This document shows, in pieces, positions 1 to 7,999 of a stretch of 42,115 nt of DNA. The first letter of the stretch is position 1. Every line of letters begins with the position of its first letter. The notes under the pieces were generated by a model. That model saw only the letters and a program-made list of their open reading frames with translations, was not told the origin of the DNA and did no database searches. The position numbers and the translations under genes are program-made. Origin of the DNA: Lachnospiraceae bacterium (GTDB lineage: Bacteria > Bacillota > Clostridia > TANB77 > CAG-508); assembly GCA_031262685.1 (NCBI GenBank), contig JAISHG010000063.1, positions 1-42,115 on the forward strand. Direction: 5' to 3'.

Positions 1-432
1 CAAAGAAGATTTGATTTAATTCCTAATTTAGTAGATACAGTAAAAGGTTACATGAAACACGAAAACGATGTATTAACTAAAATATCTGAACTTAGGTCTT
101 CTTGGGCAAATGCAAATAGTGTAGCCGAAAAATCAAAATTAGACACAGAGTTATCTAGTACATTAAAAACAATTTTAGCTGTATCTGAAAACTATCCAGA
201 TTTAAAGGCTAATCAAACTTTTGCCACATTACAAGAAGAATTAAGAGCAACAGAAAACAAAATTGCTGCATCTAGACAATTTTATAATGACAGTGCAACA
301 ATATATAATACAAAAATTCAGTTATTCCCTACAAACATAATTGCTGGAATGTTTAAGTTTACCCAAAGTGATTTATTTGAAACAGAATCTGAAGAAGCAC
401 GTAAAAATGTAAAAGTAGATTTTAATTCATAG
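1..432 (+). CDS. lemA: LemA family protein, 5' end cut by window edge
   Basis: The frame is open from the first base and reads RRFDLIPNLVDTVKGYMKHE, the hallmark helix of LemA proteins, so the ATG at 52 is internal and the true start lies before the window. The remaining 143 residues are mostly helical and include the family segment ending in FPTNIIAGMF. LemA proteins are membrane-anchored, usually with one N-terminal transmembrane helix, which would be in the missing part. The gene is 20 bp upstream of an M48/HtpX-like protease, a common pairing in Bacillota. A second LemA gene is at 33264. The role of the family is poorly defined; membrane-protein quality control is an inference from the neighbour. 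Confidence 0.93.
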   Translation, partial: QRRFDLIPNLVDTVKGYMKHENDVLTKISELRSSWANANSVAEKSKLDTELSSTLKTILAVSENYPDLKANQTFATLQEELRATENKIAASRQFYNDSATIYNTKIQLFPTNIIAGMFKFTQSDLFETESEEARKNVKVDFNS

Positions 433-452
433 TATCAAAAGGAGAAAATTAC

Positions 453-1338
453 ATGTTTCAAGATATTAGTAAAAACAGAATTAAAACATCTATAATTATT
501 AGTGCATTCATTTTTATGATTACACTAATAATTTATTATATTTGCACAGCTTTCAATTTGGGAGCATTTTCTATTGTCTTCGCATTAGTTTTTTCTATTA
601 TTTCTACAACTATCTCTTATTATAATTGTGATAAAATTGTTTTAAAAATGAATAATGCTAGGCCTGCAACTCATGGCGAAGACCAAAAACTAGTAAACAT
701 TTTTGATACATTGATGATATCTTCTGGTTTAGAATATAGACCAAAACTCTATGTTGTAGAAGATGGACAACCTAATGCTTTTGCTACTGGCAGAAACCCA
801 AAACATTCTGTTATATGTGTTACTACAGGACTTTTACAAAAACTAGATTATTACGAATTAGAGGGTGTTATTGCCCACGAAATGGCACATGTGAGAAACT
901 ACGATATTCTTCTTTCTGCAATTGTTACTGTAATGCTTGGTTTAGTTGTAATGTTATCCGATATTTTTACTCGTGCTATTTTCTTTTCAAATAGACGCCG
1001 TGATGATGATAGTAAAGCCGGTGGTTTTTTAATGATTGTAGGAATAATTCTACTAATTCTAGCACCAGTTTTTCGGAAAACTAATGCAACTTGCTATATC
1101 TAGAAGACAAGAATTTATTGCAGATGCCAAGGCAATAGAGTTTACTCGTAATCCTAGCGGTTTAGCAAATGCTTTAGCAAAATTAGATAGTGATGATGAT
1201 GATTTAGAAGTAGCTAATTCTTCAACGGCACATATGTATATAGTTTGCCCTATAAAATCGAAGGAAAGGCTTAAAAATCTATTTTCTACACACCCACCAA
1301 TAAAAGACAGAATAGAAGCAATAATGAATATTAAATAA
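453..1338 (+). CDS. htpX: M48 (HtpX-like) membrane metalloprotease, interrupted by a +1 shift at CGG
   Basis: A zinc metalloprotease of the HtpX type that would degrade misfolded membrane proteins. Two hydrophobic segments lie at about residues 12-33 and 38-56, the zinc motif HEMAH is at 142-146, and further membrane segments are at about 154-176 and 192-207. Frame 0 breaks after residue 207: it reads CGG as Arg and stops nine codons later. Dropping the C at 1074 gives Gly208 and continues KLMQLAISRRQEFIADA, which supplies the third zinc ligand Glu and the typical HtpX C-terminus, 294 aa in all. Neither half alone has the full active site. The RBS AAAGGAG precedes ATG 453. It follows lemA by 20 bp. 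Confidence 0.9.
1074..1077 (+). other. Putative +1 recoding site C-GGA in htpX
   Basis: The context is GTT TTT CGG AAA in frame 0. Skipping C1074 gives GTT TTT GGA AAA, joining the upstream and downstream protease frames exactly. Dropping one T of the T run instead gives the same peptide, so the precise extra base cannot be assigned. Confidence 0.7.
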
Positions 1339-1355
1339 AACAAGGAGTTAAATTT

Positions 1356-2051
1356 ATGAATTGGGATAAAAATATTTTAGATATTATAAAATGGAATGGT
1401 GAAATTAGTAACCTAAACCAAAAACAAAAAATAGCAGAAAAACTTTGCAAAAGAGCAAAGAATAATGATGTTATTGGATTTGGATCCGGCTCTACTTCTT
1501 ACGTTGCGATGTTAGCAATTGTTGCAAGAGTTAAAGAAGAAAATCTACATATAACTGCAATACCTACATCTCATGAAATTGCTATGTTTTGCACAAATCT
1601 TAATATTCCGGTAGCTTCGCTAAATGAAGTAAAACCAGATTGGTATTTTGATGGAGCAGATGAAGTTAATAGCAAGGGTTGGCTTGTAAAAGGTAGAGGC
1701 GGCGCAATGTTTAGAGAAAAACTAATAATGTCTTCAACTAATGAAAGATATATTTTAGTAGATGATAGCAAATTTGTTGAAAACATTTGCGATAAGTTTC
1801 CGATACCTGTTGAATGTACACCAGATAGTCTTTGCTATGTAAAAAGCGCCCTATTAAAACTAGGAGCAGAATCTGTAACTTTAAGACTTGCCAAAGGAAA
1901 AGATGGTCCTATAATTACAGAAAACGGAAATTTAATTTTAGATACTATTTTTAGAAATGTAGACGAAAACTTAGAAAAAGAAATTAGTAATATTGTTGGT
2001 GTTTTAGAAAGTGGTCTTTTTATAGGATACAATGTTATAATAGAGAAATAA
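1356..2051 (+). CDS. rpiA: Ribose-5-phosphate isomerase A
   Basis: Interconverts ribose 5-phosphate and ribulose 5-phosphate in the non-oxidative pentose phosphate pathway in the cytoplasm. The 231-residue length is normal. Substrate-loop motifs are visible: GSGST at 43-47, DGADE at 99-103 with the catalytic acid, and KGRGGA at 112-117 with the conserved Lys. An AAGGAG RBS sits just upstream of ATG 1356, 17 bp after the protease stop, so it may be cotranscribed with lemA-htpX. A strong hairpin terminator follows. Confidence 0.97.
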   Translation: MNWDKNILDIIKWNGEISNLNQKQKIAEKLCKRAKNNDVIGFGSGSTSYVAMLAIVARVKEENLHITAIPTSHEIAMFCTNLNIPVASLNEVKPDWYFDGADEVNSKGWLVKGRGGAMFREKLIMSSTNERYILVDDSKFVENICDKFPIPVECTPDSLCYVKSALLKLGAESVTLRLAKGKDGPIITENGNLILDTIFRNVDENLEKEISNIVGVLESGLFIGYNVIIEK

Positions 2052-2052
2052 A

Positions 2053-2082
2053 AGAAAAGTGGCGAAGCCACTTTTCTTTTTT
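2053..2082. terminator. Bidirectional terminator between rpiA and gerW
   Basis: An 11-bp perfect stem (AGAAAAGTGGC / GCCACTTTTCT) with a GAA loop is followed by a T run on the + strand and preceded by an A run. It serves the converging rpiA and gerW genes. Confidence 0.9.
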
Positions 2083-2087
2083 AGTAT

Positions 2088-2645
2088 TTATTCATCTTCG
2101 TCAAAGTTTTCTTCTTCATCTTTTAATTCTTCTTTATACTTCACTTTATACACCGTGTTGTCTGGTGTTTTTACTATTTTTTCGTGAATTTTTTTATCAT
2201 TGTTTTCTAATTTTATCTCTTCTACGCTGTCTTTTTTATCCATTGCCTTTTTCATCATTGTATTCATTTTCTCTAACAGGTCTGGAACATAATCTAATAA
2301 TTTATCTACTGCTGATGTATGTGAAACAGATATAAGTCTTACGTTTTCGTTTTGTACAACTAAAAATGCAACCGGGTTAATACTAACTCCTGCGCCACTT
2401 CCTCCACCAAAAGGTAATCTGTATTGTATTTCTTCTTCAGATTCAGCTTTTTTGTATTCGTCTATTGTTTCTCCTTTAAATTCGCTACCACCTGCAGCAA
2501 ACCCAACTCCCACTTTAGATATAGGTATTATTGTTATTCCGTTTGCCGCTTCTACTGGTTCTCCAACAATTGTATTTACATCTATCATATCTCTTATGCT
2601 ATCCATGGCTGTAATCATTAAGCCTTCAATTGGATGTTCTTTCAT
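2088..2645 (-). CDS. ytfJ: GerW/YtfJ family sporulation protein
   Basis: The 185-residue protein matches the GerW/YtfJ family: N-terminal helix, a conserved core with the VGVGFAAGGSEF segment, then a Gly-rich loop FGGGSGAGVSI and PVAFLVV. In Bacillus the family is needed for spore germination, and its presence points to a host with sporulation ancestry. The C-terminus from about residue 150 is highly charged (Lys/Glu/Asp), a lineage-specific tail. The AAGGAGAG RBS fixes the ATG at 2645. It is apparently monocistronic. Confidence 0.93.
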   Translation of the reverse strand: MKEHPIEGLMITAMDSIRDMIDVNTIVGEPVEAANGITIIPISKVGVGFAAGGSEFKGETIDEYKKAESEEEIQYRLPFGGGSGAGVSINPVAFLVVQNENVRLISVSHTSAVDKLLDYVPDLLEKMNTMMKKAMDKKDSVEEIKLENNDKKIHEKIVKTPDNTVYKVKYKEELKDEEENFDEDE

Positions 2646-2723
2646 AATTCATCTCTCCTTATAAAAATTATACATTGTTAATATGTACCATTTTTATAAG
2701 ATCTATTCATTGCAATGCAATTT

Positions 2724-3137
2724 TTATATATCATCTGACGAAATAACTTCTATATGGTTTTCTTTTAATAACCTTGTAGTTATTCCATCTCCTTTAATTA
2801 GTGTTCCAGTAAATTCTCCGTTAAAAATTGCTCCACATCCGCAAGATGGACTTTTAGATTTAAGTATTGCTTTTTTGCAATTATATTTTTTACAAATATT
2901 TAAAACTTCTTCTGCTCCCTTTTGAAATTCTGCTGTTACATCTACATTATTCTTCGTAATTAATCTACCATTTTTTATTTCTGCTGGACATCTGGGCGTA
3001 ATAAGTCCTCCTAATTGCTCTGGGCATACAGGAATTGCTTGTCCTTTATTTACCATTTCTACAATTTTTGAATTCCCTTTATTACCACCTTCATAATTGC
3101 AATTTATTCCTGCCAAACATGCACTTACAATTATCAT
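2724..3137 (-). CDS. DUF523 family protein
   Basis: A 137-residue DUF523 protein, recognised by the start MIIVSACLAGINCNYEG, the VCPEQLGGL segment and the cysteine-rich SPSCGCG near residue 100. The multiple conserved Cys suggest metal or thiol chemistry, but no activity is established for the family. The start is ATG 3137 with GGAGG five bases upstream. The RBS and start region is duplicated just upstream by insertion of a palindromic element (see repeat at 3123-3190). It may be expressed alone. Confidence 0.88.
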   Translation of the reverse strand: MIIVSACLAGINCNYEGGNKGNSKIVEMVNKGQAIPVCPEQLGGLITPRCPAEIKNGRLITKNNVDVTAEFQKGAEEVLNICKKYNCKKAILKSKSPSCGCGAIFNGEFTGTLIKGDGITTRLLKENHIEVISSDDI

Positions 3138-3190
3138 AATAACCTCCCAAAGGGCGTATGCAATACGCCCCTACAAATCATAATAACCTC
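3123..3190. repeat. Palindromic repeat element flanked by a duplicated RBS/start region
   Basis: A GC-rich palindrome (AGGGCGTATGCAATACGCCC then CTACAA) lies between two copies of ATCATAATAACCTCC. On the minus strand each copy carries GGAGG plus ATGAT, the ribosome binding site and start of the DUF523 gene. The arrangement looks like insertion of a small mobile palindrome with duplication of about 15 bp of target. Related elements are at about 20846, 37812 and 38440. Confidence 0.8.
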
Positions 3191-3234
3191 CTGTTTCAAT
3201 TTTAATTGTTATGAAAAAGGTTTTTTTAATAATA

Positions 3235-3441
3235 CTATTTTGATTCTTCTTTTCGTACATATTCCATTGCTTCCCCACTAATCTGTTCTACTGTCATATC
3301 TTTAAATATATTGTCTCTTCTCCATTCTGTATAATTGAATGGTTCTCTAATAATAAGTGCAATAAATCTTTCTGCTTCTACTAATCCTAATTTATTTATT
3401 AATGCCTCCATACCTGTATTTAATAATGTTGTGGTTCCCAT
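3235..3441 (-). CDS. Small protein, probable antitoxin-like partner of the PIN protein
   Basis: A 68-residue hydrophilic, mainly helical protein with no family I can name. It starts at ATG 3441, one base from the stop of the upstream PIN-domain gene, with an AAGGAG RBS inside the end of that gene. The tight coupling with a PIN gene suggests the second member of a toxin-antitoxin operon, although antitoxins more often come first. It contains the strings EAERFIALIIREP and YTEWRRD. Similar proteins beginning GTTTLLNTGMEAL are often found with PIN genes in Clostridia, from memory only. Confidence 0.65.
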   Translation of the reverse strand: MGTTTLLNTGMEALINKLGLVEAERFIALIIREPFNYTEWRRDNIFKDMTVEQISGEAMEYVRKEESK

Positions 3442-3442
3442 A

Positions 3443-3880
3443 TTATTGTCTCCTTTCTAATTCTTTTATTAATCCAATTGGATCAAGTATCTTTATTTGC
3501 TTACTATTATACTTTAAAATTCTATCATCTGTTGTCACAAAATATTCACACTTTGCTTCAATAGCACATGATATATGTAATGCATCATATGGTTTTATGC
3601 CTGTTTTTTCTATTTCTTTAGCATTTCTTAATACATTTTCATTTTCATATACCGTTTCAACTGCATTTTTAGAGAAAGTCTTAATAGCTATTTTTTTTGC
3701 TATATTTGTATTTTTGCTATTTTCTAATATCAATATATATGACCACACCATATCTATTTTATTTTGTACTATTAATGACTGTATATATAATTTTGCTTCC
3801 GTTTCTAGTGTTATTCTTATTTGTGTTTGGTCATCATACGGTCTATTATAACAACAATTGTCTAAATATATTTTCAACAT
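3443..3880 (-). CDS. PIN-domain protein, probable toxin ribonuclease
   Basis: The 145-residue PIN-fold protein shows the spaced acidic residues expected of the family: Asp6 in YLDNCCYNR at the N-terminus, the mid-protein PYDALHISCA segment and TTDDRIL toward the C-terminus. PIN proteins of this size usually cleave RNA as toxins. It is the first gene of a two-gene operon whose second gene begins one base after its stop. An AAGGAG motif precedes ATG 3880, and a sigma-A promoter is visible upstream (3917-3945). Confidence 0.82.
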   Translation of the reverse strand: MLKIYLDNCCYNRPYDDQTQIRITLETEAKLYIQSLIVQNKIDMVWSYILILENSKNTNIAKKIAIKTFSKNAVETVYENENVLRNAKEIEKTGIKPYDALHISCAIEAKCEYFVTTDDRILKYNSKQIKILDPIGLIKELERRQ

Positions 3881-3916
3881 ACTAATACTCCTTTGAATTT
3901 TTGTTATACATGTATA

Positions 3917-3945
3917 ATTATACCAGTAATTATATTCTTAAACAA
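3917..3945 (-). promoter_or_regulatory. Sigma-A type promoter of the PIN operon
   Basis: On the minus strand TTGTTT (-35) and TATAAT (-10) are separated by 17 bases, about 40 bp upstream of the PIN start codon. Nearby ATACATGTAT is a short palindrome that could be an operator. Confidence 0.65.
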
Positions 3946-4054
3946 GTCTTCAAGAATTCTTCTAATTTGTTTTACATAGAAATTCCTTGCGTTATATTTT
4001 TATTAAATGTTTTCTCCGGCACCTGGAAATAGATGCACCAATCATAACAATCTC

Positions 4055-4538
4055 CTACAATTCTATAAATTCATAATTAACGTTATATGTATCTAGTATT
4101 TTACTTATGTTATTTGGGTCAAATAGCACTGTTGCAGTATTGTCGTTAGGATGAAAGCCGACTTTGTTGCAAGACAAAAGGCTCTTATCTACTACAAACT
4201 TCACATCTGTAAATTCTGCTTCAATTATATTTAATAAAGATACAGAACCGAGGCTTTATTTTTAGTTTTTCAAATAAAACCTCTTCGTTTCCGAAACTGA
4301 GTCTTGTCTCATGTAATTTTTCTTCTAATTCTTTTAAATTTGCTCTTTTATTTAGTGACAAAGAAACCAAGTAATATTTACTTTTGTTTTTATTACGTAT
4401 AAATAAATTTTTGCAAACTTCCCCATTAAATTTTAGTCCGTATTTTTCGTTATCTTCGCACGTAAACAGTGCTGGATGGTCTATTGCTTCAAACTCAATG
4501 TTTAATTTATTTAAAACCTCATATACCTTTTGCTTCAC
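4055..4538 (-). CDS. YbaK/ProX-type aminoacyl-tRNA deacylase, interrupted by a +1 shift at CGG
   Basis: A prolyl-tRNA editing domain protein that would hydrolyse mischarged tRNA in trans. From GTG 4538 (RBS AGGAAGGGG) it reads KVYEVLNKLNIEFEAIDHPALFT, the typical YbaK/ProX opening, with a KNLFIRNK core segment. Frame 0 hits CGG after Lys-Pro at residue 96 and ends nine codons later. Skipping C4250 gives Gly97 and restores the family motif KPGSVS, then DVKFVVD, the substrate-pocket segment GFHPNDNTATV and a C-terminal domain ending at TAG 4055, 160 aa total. The upstream in-frame extension to 4691 has no RBS support and was left out. Confidence 0.88.
4247..4250 (-). other. Putative +1 recoding site C-GGT in the YbaK/ProX gene
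   Basis: The minus-strand context is AAG CCT CGG TTC. Skipping C4250 yields AAG CCT GGT TCT (Lys-Pro-Gly-Ser), the invariant KPGS motif of the family. Confidence 0.75.
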
Positions 4539-4637
4539 TACCTGTTTTCCCCTTCCTCTAGAAAATTCATGACCAAATCTATGATAATCTAATATCAGAT
4601 TGTAATAGTTTGTATTATATCGTTTCCCGGTCTTTGG

Positions 4638-4664
4638 CAGTTGTTCGGAAATTACGAACAACTG
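4638..4664. other. Perfect inverted repeat between deacylase and HAD genes
   Basis: CAGTTGTTCG and CGAACAACTG form a 10-bp perfect stem with a 7-base loop. It lies just downstream of the HAD phosphatase stop on the minus strand. No T run follows directly, so it could be a weak terminator or an operator. Confidence 0.5.
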
Positions 4665-4687
4665 AATTCTCAATTTTTTCCCTTTTC

Positions 4688-5542
4688 TCATATACCAAAT
4701 ATAAATTTATCTATTGCTTTTGCTACTCCATCATCATTATTGCTTGCTGTTATAAAATCTGCTTTTTCTTTTAAGTATTCTTCTGCGTTTGACATTGCAA
4801 TTTTTAGTCCTGCACATTCAAACATTGATATATCGTTTCCTCCATCGCCTACAACAATTATCTCTTCTTGTTTAATTCCTAATTTCTCTGCTAGCATAAT
4901 TATTGCATTTTTCTTTGTGCAACCTTTCTTCACTATGTCTACATATTTTGATTCAAATGTATTATCGTTTGATTTATGTATATAGCTACACATTAGTGAT
5001 GATTCGATATTTTCTAAAGCGTTTACTTCCTTTATTATTTTTGCTATTTTTTCTTCTTCTCCACCTATTAGACACAAAAATTTATCAATGTTAGGATTTT
5101 CTTCTATTATTCCTTTTATACTTTTTACTTCTAATTTATTTTGATTTTTACCTATTCCTAGTTTCTCAAAACTCATGCCATTAAGAGTTTCGGTTATTGC
5201 TTTTTCTTCTGTTGATACCATCATGTAATTTGCACTTTCTTTTAAAAATATATCTCTAATTTTAAGCACTTCTTCATTTGAAAATGTTACTTTGTTTATA
5301 TATTCATTTGTTTTTATATTTTTTATTATTGCACCATTAGAAGCAATTATATAATCTGCAAATTGATTTCCGTATGTACTACTTACCCTGGTTGCATATG
5401 ACAAGGGTCTACCTGTTGCTATTACCGATATTACTCCTTTTTCCTTATATGCTCTTTCAATTGCTTTTACGTTTTCTTCCGATACTTCTTTATAGTCGTT
5501 TAACAATGTACCATCTAAATCTAAAATTATCATTTTATACAT
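4688..5542 (-). CDS. Cof-type HAD-superfamily sugar-phosphate phosphatase
   Basis: A 284-residue class IIB HAD phosphatase, the usual Cof/YidA length. Motif I is DLDGTLLND at 8-16, with the nucleophile Asp8 and general acid Asp10. Motif II is ATGRP around residue 42. Motif III/IV is seen as KLGIKQEEIIVVGDGGNDISM near 220-245, and the AGLKIAMSNA segment closes the fold. It probably dephosphorylates small phosphorylated metabolites; the substrate cannot be told from sequence. RBS AAGGAG lies 10 bases before ATG 5542. Confidence 0.93.
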   Translation of the reverse strand: MYKMIILDLDGTLLNDYKEVSEENVKAIERAYKEKGVISVIATGRPLSYATRVSSTYGNQFADYIIASNGAIIKNIKTNEYINKVTFSNEEVLKIRDIFLKESANYMMVSTEEKAITETLNGMSFEKLGIGKNQNKLEVKSIKGIIEENPNIDKFLCLIGGEEEKIAKIIKEVNALENIESSLMCSYIHKSNDNTFESKYVDIVKKGCTKKNAIIMLAEKLGIKQEEIIVVGDGGNDISMFECAGLKIAMSNAEEYLKEKADFITASNNDDGVAKAIDKFIFGI

Positions 5543-5604
5543 ATATTTATTGCTCCTTCAAACATTCATGGCACCTGCTCACATATGCCCCTACAGAACC
5601 ATCC

Positions 5605-6189
5605 TTATCTAATCAATTTTTTTAGCTCATCCCAATTATTTATCCTTGTTATTCCTTCTGTTTTTATTAAACTATTCAATTTACTAGTAATTAAATATGG
5701 CATTATATTATTTTCTTTTAATTTAATACATGTTTCATAACTATCGTCTATGAATACGTCTATTTCTTTTTCTAAACAGACTTCTAGTTTATCTTCCATT
5801 TTTAAAATAATTTCATCGTATTCAATTTCACTTTTTAACAATAGGTCCTTCGTAATTTCATCTACATTACATGTTTCTGACCAATTTAATCTAGCACTTA
5901 TAAAATAAATTTTATGTCCTTTCGATTTCCAATAGTTTATTGTTTCTTTTGCTCCTGGCAACAGTTCACATTCTGCAAGAACCTGCACATAATACTTTTT
6001 AAAAAAATCAATCTTTTCTTCTTTCGTCCAATCATATAGTTTTTGCAGATAATGAGTATTCCTAATTAGCCCCATATTTCCATGAATTTTGTTCTTTTTT
6101 AACACTTCATTATTGTATATCTCAGCATATTTAATCATATATTTAGATGTATATACTAGAGTATCGTCTATATCTATTCCAATTTTCAT
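5605..6189 (-). CDS. HAD-family nucleotidase-like hydrolase
   Basis: The 194-residue protein opens with MKIGIDIDDTLV, the DxD motif I of 5'(3')-nucleotidase/NagD-like HAD enzymes. FISAR near residue 98 is motif II and DVFIDDSYETC near 150 is the acidic motif IV. It fits the NT5C/YqfW-type nucleotidase group, and a role in nucleotide or polyol phosphate hydrolysis is an inference. It starts at ATG 6189, two bases after the stop of the upstream membrane protein, with AAAGGA inside that gene, so the two are translationally linked. Confidence 0.85.
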   Translation of the reverse strand: MKIGIDIDDTLVYTSKYMIKYAEIYNNEVLKKNKIHGNMGLIRNTHYLQKLYDWTKEEKIDFFKKYYVQVLAECELLPGAKETINYWKSKGHKIYFISARLNWSETCNVDEITKDLLLKSEIEYDEIILKMEDKLEVCLEKEIDVFIDDSYETCIKLKENNIMPYLITSKLNSLIKTEGITRINNWDELKKLIR

Positions 6190-6191
6190 TT

Positions 6192-7676
6192 TTATAATTC
6201 CTTTACAAATTGTTTTATAACCTTATCTTCTATTTTAAAGTTTTCGTGTAGCACAACAGCATAGATTAAGTAATATTCCCAAATTACAACTTCTTCTTTT
6301 GTTCTCGTTTTAATTAAAGAATAATCTTTTAAGAATTTCTTTAGTCCTAAAATTTCTTTTCTTAATTTCATTCCCTTATTTGTTAATACATATTTATTAC
6401 TATATTTTGCAGATACAATAATGTATCGTATTATTGATATAACACTAACAATAGCTAAGAAAAGAAGTGCTGAAAGAGTTGTTTCTACTATGTTCATAAG
6501 TAAATCTAATGATACTAATCCAACATTGATTCTTTTTGCTTCTATATAATAATTATTATTACCTGATTCAAAAAACACTTTATCCTTTATATCTTGCAGA
6601 TTATATTTGAATCGCATTAAACTTTTTTCTATTTCTGGAGTAATTTCGATTTGCGTCATTTCTCGCATTTCCCAAGAACTGCTACTAGTCGAAGGCGTTG
6701 GCGTTACAGCCTCTTCAGGCGTAGCCTTTTCTTTTTTTGAATACTCTTCTTCAACTAATTTTGTTATTTCTTTTACTCGTTCTTCTTTGTATTTGTCATA
6801 TACATCTTTTGTTACTTTTAAATATCTTTTTTTATAATAATCATCAACACCAACTGTATCAAAATTATCATTTGTAAAAATATATGAATCTTCTTTTAAG
6901 TATGAATCTAATTTTGTGAAGGCAATCGTCATGGTTATAATAATTGCAAAAATAGCGATACGTGGCAATGTACTTACAAAAATTTTATATGTTTTTTTTA
7001 GTTTACTTGTATATTTTGATAATAGTTTTAACTTTAATGCTTCTCTTTCTACTTCTTCTATGTAGGTTTCGGAAGAAAACGTATTTGTTTTAATTGTATT
7101 TATTACATTTTGTTCTATTTTAGACAAATTGTTTATATTCAATTTAGTACAAACCAGTTTTTTGTTTTTTTCTTCTATGTAACCTTCTAGCTTTAATTTT
7201 AATAAAATTGCTGTTATAGACTTACCAACATTTATATTATTTTCTAAAAGAAATGAAACTATAGCTGGCGATGTATTTTCTAATGTTCCTCTATAATAAT
7301 TTGATGTCTTTTTTGACTTTATATATCTTCTGCTAAAATATGCTTCCGTAATTTCTTTATACAACCTATATAATGTTATCCAAACAATTGGCGATAGCAT
7401 TAGCCACATTACTGCTCCAAACAATCTATCTCCTGAGGTTTTTACACTATCGCTATCTTGCCTTAGCTGCTCTATACTTACTGTTTCTGGCTGAATACTG
7501 TATATGTAGATGGTTTGCGTAATAACATATACAATAAATATTATTGCTATTGTAATATTGAACCATCTTCGTTTTTTATTTAAAATAAGTTTTCCATATT
7601 TTAAAGTGTCGTGACTATTATAAATAATATATCCTAATAAAAATATAATGTTTGCAATAACAAATACTGCTGTCAT
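6192..7676 (-). CDS. DUF2207-like membrane protein
   Basis: A 494-residue integral membrane protein with hydrophobic segments at about 3-20, 40-60, 85-105, 235-255 and 380-405. It contains the cytoplasmic winged-helix-like repeats typical of DUF2207 C-terminal regions: NYYRGTLENTSPAIVSFLLE, then KLEGYIEEKNKKL. A low-complexity linker of Thr, Pro and Ser lies near 320-335. The usual N-terminal DUF2207 extracellular domain appears missing, so this is a shortened relative. GGAGG precedes ATG 7676. Function unknown. Confidence 0.72.
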   Translation of the reverse strand: MTAVFVIANIIFLLGYIIYNSHDTLKYGKLILNKKRRWFNITIAIIFIVYVITQTIYIYSIQPETVSIEQLRQDSDSVKTSGDRLFGAVMWLMLSPIVWITLYRLYKEITEAYFSRRYIKSKKTSNYYRGTLENTSPAIVSFLLENNINVGKSITAILLKLKLEGYIEEKNKKLVCTKLNINNLSKIEQNVINTIKTNTFSSETYIEEVEREALKLKLLSKYTSKLKKTYKIFVSTLPRIAIFAIIITMTIAFTKLDSYLKEDSYIFTNDNFDTVGVDDYYKKRYLKVTKDVYDKYKEERVKEITKLVEEEYSKKEKATPEEAVTPTPSTSSSSWEMREMTQIEITPEIEKSLMRFKYNLQDIKDKVFFESGNNNYYIEAKRINVGLVSLDLLMNIVETTLSALLFLAIVSVISIIRYIIVSAKYSNKYVLTNKGMKLRKEILGLKKFLKDYSLIKTRTKEEVVIWEYYLIYAVVLHENFKIEDKVIKQFVKEL

Positions 7677-7999
7677 ACTACTATTCCTCCTATATTATTT
7701 TTTATATTACTTATTGTACTTCAACTATTTTGTAAGGTCAAGCTTCGTGAGTATGGTTCGCACTGCTTACCTCTAAATTTTTCAGGTCATTTTCTTCGCA
7801 GAGTATTTATGTAGGCTAATTAATAACGAATTTCTTAGTTTATGTATATTTACTATTACGTTACATAATGCTATAATACTAGCATAGTATTTTACTACTG
7901 TATTAGGAAGATTATAGAATGACTGAATCTAAACAAGAAAAAGACCCCATTAGGAGTCTTTTTCTTGTTTGCACAAAAACTTGTGCAAATTCTGAGGAT
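7677..7999. other. Intergenic region at left border of the accessory island
   Basis: About 320 bp without a gene. It holds the 5' leader of the DUF2207-like gene, AT-rich DNA with short motifs resembling TTTATGTA that recur further right, and at 7931-7970 the terminator of the next minus-strand gene. No att site, integrase or tRNA remnant was recognised. Confidence 0.5.
7931..7970 (-). terminator. Terminator of the two-domain Spo0A-C-like gene
   Basis: A perfect 15-bp stem (AAACAAGAAAAAGAC / GTCTTTTTCTTGTTT) with a 10-base loop contains its own T-rich arm. A smaller hairpin TGCACAAAAACTTGTGCA lies next to it, closer to the gene. Confidence 0.85.

Noticed and set aside
4539-4691. N-terminal extension of the deacylase gene up to 4691
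   Set aside because: No RBS at 4691, no homology in the extension, it spans an inverted repeat, and GTG 4538 has a clear RBS and aligns with the family start.
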